Below are positions 60,912 to 64,000 of a stretch of 64,000 bases of DNA, one piece after another. The notes below the pieces were generated by a model, which ran no database searches, was not told where the DNA came from, and saw only the letters and a list, made by a program, of their open reading frames with translations. The stretch's first letter is position 1. Each line of letters opens with the position of its first letter. Origin of the DNA: JAENVT01 sp963773085 (GTDB lineage Bacteria > Actinomycetota > Acidimicrobiia > Acidimicrobiales > Ilumatobacteraceae); the NCBI GenBank assembly GCA_963773085.1, contig CAVYZS010000018.1, positions 682,001-746,000 on the forward strand. Direction: 5' to 3'. The translations under genes were made by a program, and so were the position numbers.

Positions 60912-61801
60912 TTCCCCGCCATCTCGCTCATGAACACTTCGAGCGCGTTGATGTGTTGGGCAGGTGAGGTGAAGTTGGGTACAGGCACATTCATGTACGC
61001 CGACCCAGTGCTCATCGCCCGCAACGACATGATCGAGCCGCCAGCCTCTTCAAAGGCTTGCACGTGTTCGTGCCAGACCGCGGCCCCCAAGGCGTAGTCG
61101 ACCATCGCCTCGGAGCCGAACGTCGACGGGGCGCGGCCCTGTTCTGCCAGCATCGAGCCAAGTGTGGCGAGCGAAGTCACAACCGCCGGCCCGCTACGCC
61201 CGAAGACGAAGCCATCGCCAATGAGCGCGGCACGACGCAACGATGCCTCTTTCGATCCACCGAACCAGATCGGGATCGATCGGCCCGGGCGTGGTTCCAG
61301 GGCTGCACGATCGATGCGATGGAACTCGCCTTCGAAGTCGACGAGGTCTTCGCCCCACAAGGCGCGCAGCACAGCGACCTGCTCCTCCATCCTGCGGGCT
61401 CGCGAACCGAACTCTGTACCCAACGCGGTGTACTCGACGTGGTTCCAGCCCGTCCCGACACCGAGGATCAGACGACCCCCGGAGAGCAGATCCACCTCCG
61501 CCGCCTGCTTGGCGACCAGCGCGGCCTGCCGCTGCGGGAGGATCAACACGCCGGTGGCGAGCTCGATGGTCGACGTGAGACCGGCCAGATAACCGAACAG
61601 CACCATCGGCTCGTGAAACGCATCGTGCTGGGTGTAAGGGCCCGTGAGCGGCGGCGTTCGATCGACGCGATCGGCGCCGAGCACGTGGTCGTACGTGGTG
61701 AGCCGCACGTATCCGAGGTTCTCCGCTGCCTGAGCGAAGTCGCGGACTGCAATGGGATCATGACCGATCTCGGTCGTGGGGAACACCGCTCCGAAGCGCA
61801 C
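60908..61801 (-). CDS. LLM-class oxidoreductase
   Basis: This 297-residue luciferase-like barrel has ENLGYVRLTTYDHVLGADR, GVLILPQRQAALVAKQAAEVDLLSGGRLILGVGTGWNHVEYTALG and IWFGGSKEASLRRAALIGDGFVFG. These are standard F420-type LLM motifs. The GTG start lies 51 bases from the divergent SDR. It is translationally coupled to the downstream barrel gene. Confidence 0.86.
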   Translation of the reverse strand: MRFGAVFPTTEIGHDPIAVRDFAQAAENLGYVRLTTYDHVLGADRVDRTPPLTGPYTQHDAFHEPMVLFGYLAGLTSTIELATGVLILPQRQAALVAKQAAEVDLLSGGRLILGVGTGWNHVEYTALGTEFGSRARRMEEQVAVLRALWGEDLVDFEGEFHRIDRAALEPRPGRSIPIWFGGSKEASLRRAALIGDGFVFGRSGPAVVTSLATLGSMLAEQGRAPSTFGSEAMVDYALGAAVWHEHVQAFEEAGGSIMSLRAMSTGSAYMNVPVPNFTSPAQHINALEVFMSEMAGK

Positions 61802-61852
61802 GGTTCGTCAGCGTAGGTGTCTGCGCCCCGCCGTGCGGCAAGATGCACGTTA

Positions 61853-62651
61853 ATGAGTGCCCCGTGGACACCCGTCGCTGTCGTGACCGGCGCTGCGTCC
61901 GGCATCGGGCTGGCCACGGTTCACGCCCTGCTCGCCAGCGGTGGATCGGTGGTCGCCACCGATACAAGCGCCGACGCGCTCTCGACTCTGGCCGGCGTCG
62001 AACGAGTCACGACCTTGGTTGCCGACGCCGCCTCCGACGACGACAACGCGGCGATGGTCCAACTCGCCGAGCAAACCTTCGGCCGACTCGACGTGGCGAT
62101 CTTCAACGCCGGGGTCCGCGCGTCCGGCGAGATCGACACGATCGACCTCGACATCTGGGAACGGTCGCTCGATGTCAACCTACGCGCCGTCGTCTTCGGG
62201 ATGCGGCACGCCGTGCCGGCGATGCGACGGGCGGGAGGTGGAGCGATCGTCGTGACGGCCAGCAACACCGGACTCGCCGGCGAACCGATCCGATGGCCAT
62301 ATGCGGCAGCCAAAGCCGGGGCGATCAACCTGGTGCGCAGCGTCGCACTCGACGTGGCCGCCGACCGCATTCGGGTCAACGCCGTGTGTCCCGGGCCGAC
62401 CCTCACCGGAATGACCGATCACCTTTCCGACCAGCACCCCGACCGCTACGAGCTGCTTCGCCGCGTGGTACCGATGCAACGCTGGGCCGCGGCGTCGGAG
62501 GTGGCCGAGGCCATCGTGTTCCTGGCCTCGCCCAGCCGCTTCGTTCATCACCGGTGTCGCCCTTCCCGTCGACGGTGGGGTCACCGCCAACACCGGCCAG
62601 GCGCTGCCACGGTTCGTGCCGGCCGACGAACTTCCGGGTCACGACAGCTAG
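61853..62651 (+). CDS. Short-chain dehydrogenase/reductase (frameshift near the 3' end)
   Basis: This SDR of about 265 residues has TGAASGIG, FNAGVRAS, a WPYAAAKAG active site and the usual 'GALxVDGG' region. The frame is lost at about 62536: after VFLASPS the proper continuation ASFITGVALPVDGGVTANTG is in another frame, ending at TAG 62651. One extra C (CCCAGCCGCTTCG) explains it. Uncorrected, the frame would run 160 bases into the LLM gene. The ATG at 61853 starts MSAPWTPVAVV. The end is coupled to the LLM gene seven bases on. Confidence 0.78.
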
Positions 62652-62658
62652 GAGCAAC

Positions 62659-63630
62659 ATGCCAACCCGCCCATTCCGCTTCGGTCTCCAAGCTTTCGAA
62701 GCATCGTCTGCCGACGACTGGTTCGGCACCGTGCGCCGTGCCGAGCAACTCGGCTACTCGACCCTGTTCACCTCCGATCACTACTTCGGCCCCGGTGAGA
62801 TCGCGACCGAGATGAGCCATCGTCCCGTCGAGGTGGCCCCGCTGTCAGCGATCGCGATGGCTGCGGCTGTCACCACCACACTCCGCGTCGGCTGCCGGGT
62901 GTTCGCCTGCGACTTCCATCACCCGGTCGTGCTCGCCAAGGAGATGGCCACGCTCGACATGCTGTCCGGTGGACGGCTCGAGGTCGGCCTCGGTGCCGGC
63001 TGGACGGCCGCCGAATACAACGGACTGGGCATTCCGATGGACTCGGCCGGGACGCGCATCGAACGGCTCGCCGAGTACATCGGACTGATGCGCGCCCATT
63101 GGAGCGGGGAACCGATCAACGTCAGCGGCACCCATGTCAACGTTCACGGGTTCGAGGGCCGCCCGCTGCCTGTCCAGCGGCCGCACCCGCCGATCATGGT
63201 CGGTGGCGGCGCGCCGCGGATTCTCCGGCTGGCCGGCCGCGAAGCCGACATCGTCAGCCTCAACTTCAACAACTCGGCAGGCAAGCTCGGGCCTGGAGCA
63301 GCGGGGTCCGGTCTCGACGCTACACGCGAGAAGATCGGCTGGGTTCGTGAGGGTGCCGGCGACCGCTTCGACCAGATCGAGCTGGAGATCGGCGCCTACT
63401 TCGTCGCCGTCGGTGACGACGTCGCTCCGCAGCTCGAGGCGATGGCCGGTCGGCTCGGCGTGACCGCCGACGACTTCGCGGTTCATCCGCACGGCTTGTT
63501 CGGCACCGTCGATCAGATCTGCGACACGCTCGTCGCCCGGCGCGAACAACTCGGGGTCAGCTACGTGACGGTCGCCCAACGCAACATGGACGACTTCGCC
63601 CCGGTGATCGAGGCCCTTGCCGGTACATGA
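62659..63630 (+). CDS. LLM-class oxidoreductase
   Basis: This 323-residue luciferase-like protein has VRRAEQLGYSTLFTSDHYFGPGE, VVLAKEMATLDMLSGGRLEVGLGAGWTAAEYNGLG, PPIMVGGGAPRILRLAGREADIVSLNFN and 'GVSYVTVAQRNMDDFAPVIEAL'. It is the class that often takes F420. AGGAG precedes the ATG by four bases. It shares its operon with the SDR upstream and is the last recognisable gene of the window. Confidence 0.87.
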   Translation: MPTRPFRFGLQAFEASSADDWFGTVRRAEQLGYSTLFTSDHYFGPGEIATEMSHRPVEVAPLSAIAMAAAVTTTLRVGCRVFACDFHHPVVLAKEMATLDMLSGGRLEVGLGAGWTAAEYNGLGIPMDSAGTRIERLAEYIGLMRAHWSGEPINVSGTHVNVHGFEGRPLPVQRPHPPIMVGGGAPRILRLAGREADIVSLNFNNSAGKLGPGAAGSGLDATREKIGWVREGAGDRFDQIELEIGAYFVAVGDDVAPQLEAMAGRLGVTADDFAVHPHGLFGTVDQICDTLVARREQLGVSYVTVAQRNMDDFAPVIEALAGT

Positions 63631-63963
63631 GTTCGGCAGCAAGGTGAGACGAAATGGGTACAGCCAAACGCCTACCCACGCCTCTCACCAGAACAGCGAT
63701 CGACCCGAGCGCGCCCTGCGATGCCAGGCTCTTCGATCAGCGTGAGCGAACAGAAGCGCGGAACTTCTGTGCGCGCGCACAGACAATTCGGGCAGCATCG
63801 AACGAGCAGGTTGCGCGCTCTGGCGCTCCCGCGCAAGCTGCCGACGACTGGGGGCCACAGTTCGGGTGAATCAGAGAACGCCGAGCCATGGGCTCGGACT
63901 CGTACCCGAGCTGGTCGTTACTCGTCAGACGCCATGACGCACGCAACGCGAGACCCGGAGCAT
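63631..63963. other. Intergenic region with hairpins, no supported gene
   Basis: No reading frame here shows coding character. Two short palindromes are visible: ACAGAAG...CTTCTGT (63750-63770) and CCGAGCC-ATG-GGCTCGG (63881-63897). The latter's right arm can also pair with CCGAGC downstream (63906-63911). No tRNA-like T-loop or cloverleaf was found. Confidence 0.5.
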
Positions 63964-64000
63964 CTACTCGGGTGCGTGGCAGACCGCCTCGACGTTGTTG
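63964..64000 (-). CDS. Possible C-terminus of a gene entering from the right (partial)
   Basis: On the minus strand, twelve codons run from the right edge and end at TAG (63966-63964), giving ...NNVEAVCHAPE. The reading is short, and only its plausible amino-acid composition supports it. The protein cannot be identified from this piece. Confidence 0.2.
   Translation of the reverse strand, partial: NNVEAVCHAPE

Noticed and set aside
63860..63930. Possible tRNA
   Set aside because: The palindromes do not build a cloverleaf. No TTCRANYC T-loop or CCA-type acceptor stem was found.
1..64000. Transposase, integrase or phage genes
   Set aside because: No DDE, tyrosine recombinase or structural phage motif was seen in any convincing frame. 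The only mobile-like trace is the HNH/13E12-type relic.

Overview
The window comes from a high-GC actinobacterium. The best fit by gene content is the class Acidimicrobiia (Ilumatobacter-like marine or soil lineages). The signs are five F420-type luciferase-like oxidoreductases, ten short-chain dehydrogenases (SDRs), P450s, Rieske oxygenases, mycothiol-type DinB proteins, GTG/TTG starts and a gram-positive LexA box. The taxonomic call is inference. No rRNA, tRNA, CRISPR array or insertion sequence was seen.

Layout: 0-8.4 kb holds mixed housekeeping and envelope genes: an ABC-F N-terminus, DUF2752, a secreted SGNH hydrolase, MscL, a disulfide-reductase flavoprotein, a LytM peptidase divergent from a lipoprotein, an MFS exporter and an amidase. 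8.5-13.2 kb has an alpha/beta hydrolase, an LLM oxidoreductase, a MarR regulator and a two-gene B12-dependent acyl-CoA mutase with the Phe/Gln signature of isobutyryl-CoA mutase, closed by a strong hairpin. 13.2-17.6 kb is an acoA-acoB-acoX-acoC operon (2-oxoacid/acetoin dehydrogenase complex, no E3). 17.6-25.2 kb pairs two ThuA proteins, two sister SDRs and a SnoaL protein around an acyl-CoA dehydrogenase and a DUF35-thiolase pair. 25.2-32 kb carries three Rieske oxygenase alpha subunits and accessory genes. 32-41 kb carries SDRs, two P450s, an acyl-CoA ligase and a phosphohistidine-swivel protein. 41-49.7 kb holds a secreted repeat protein, a DEAD-box helicase, an old-yellow-enzyme homologue, an epimerase and a kinase-like gene. 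49.7-51.6 kb has a decayed SOS-controlled HNH gene and small unknowns. 51.6-63.6 kb is a second catabolic block with a second swivel protein, SDRs, TIM-barrel isomerases and LLM enzymes.

How the genes work together: most of the window looks like catabolism of hydrophobic or aromatic/isoprenoid-type acids. Rieske and P450 enzymes would hydroxylate, SDRs and LLM enzymes would oxidise or reduce, CoA ligase/ACAD/Ltp-DUF35 would activate and cleave, and the mutase and aco complex would feed products into central metabolism. A recurrent ACGTCAAA-type site lies before seven of these transcription units and may mark a shared regulon.

Most unusual: two paralogous proteins combine a rifampin-phosphotransferase-like substrate domain with a histidine swivel domain but lack the ATP-grasp domain; each sits in a catabolic operon. 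Also notable are a perfect LexA box in front of an HNH-endonuclease relic, and at least five single-base frameshifts in otherwise intact genes, which suggests either sequence error or active decay.
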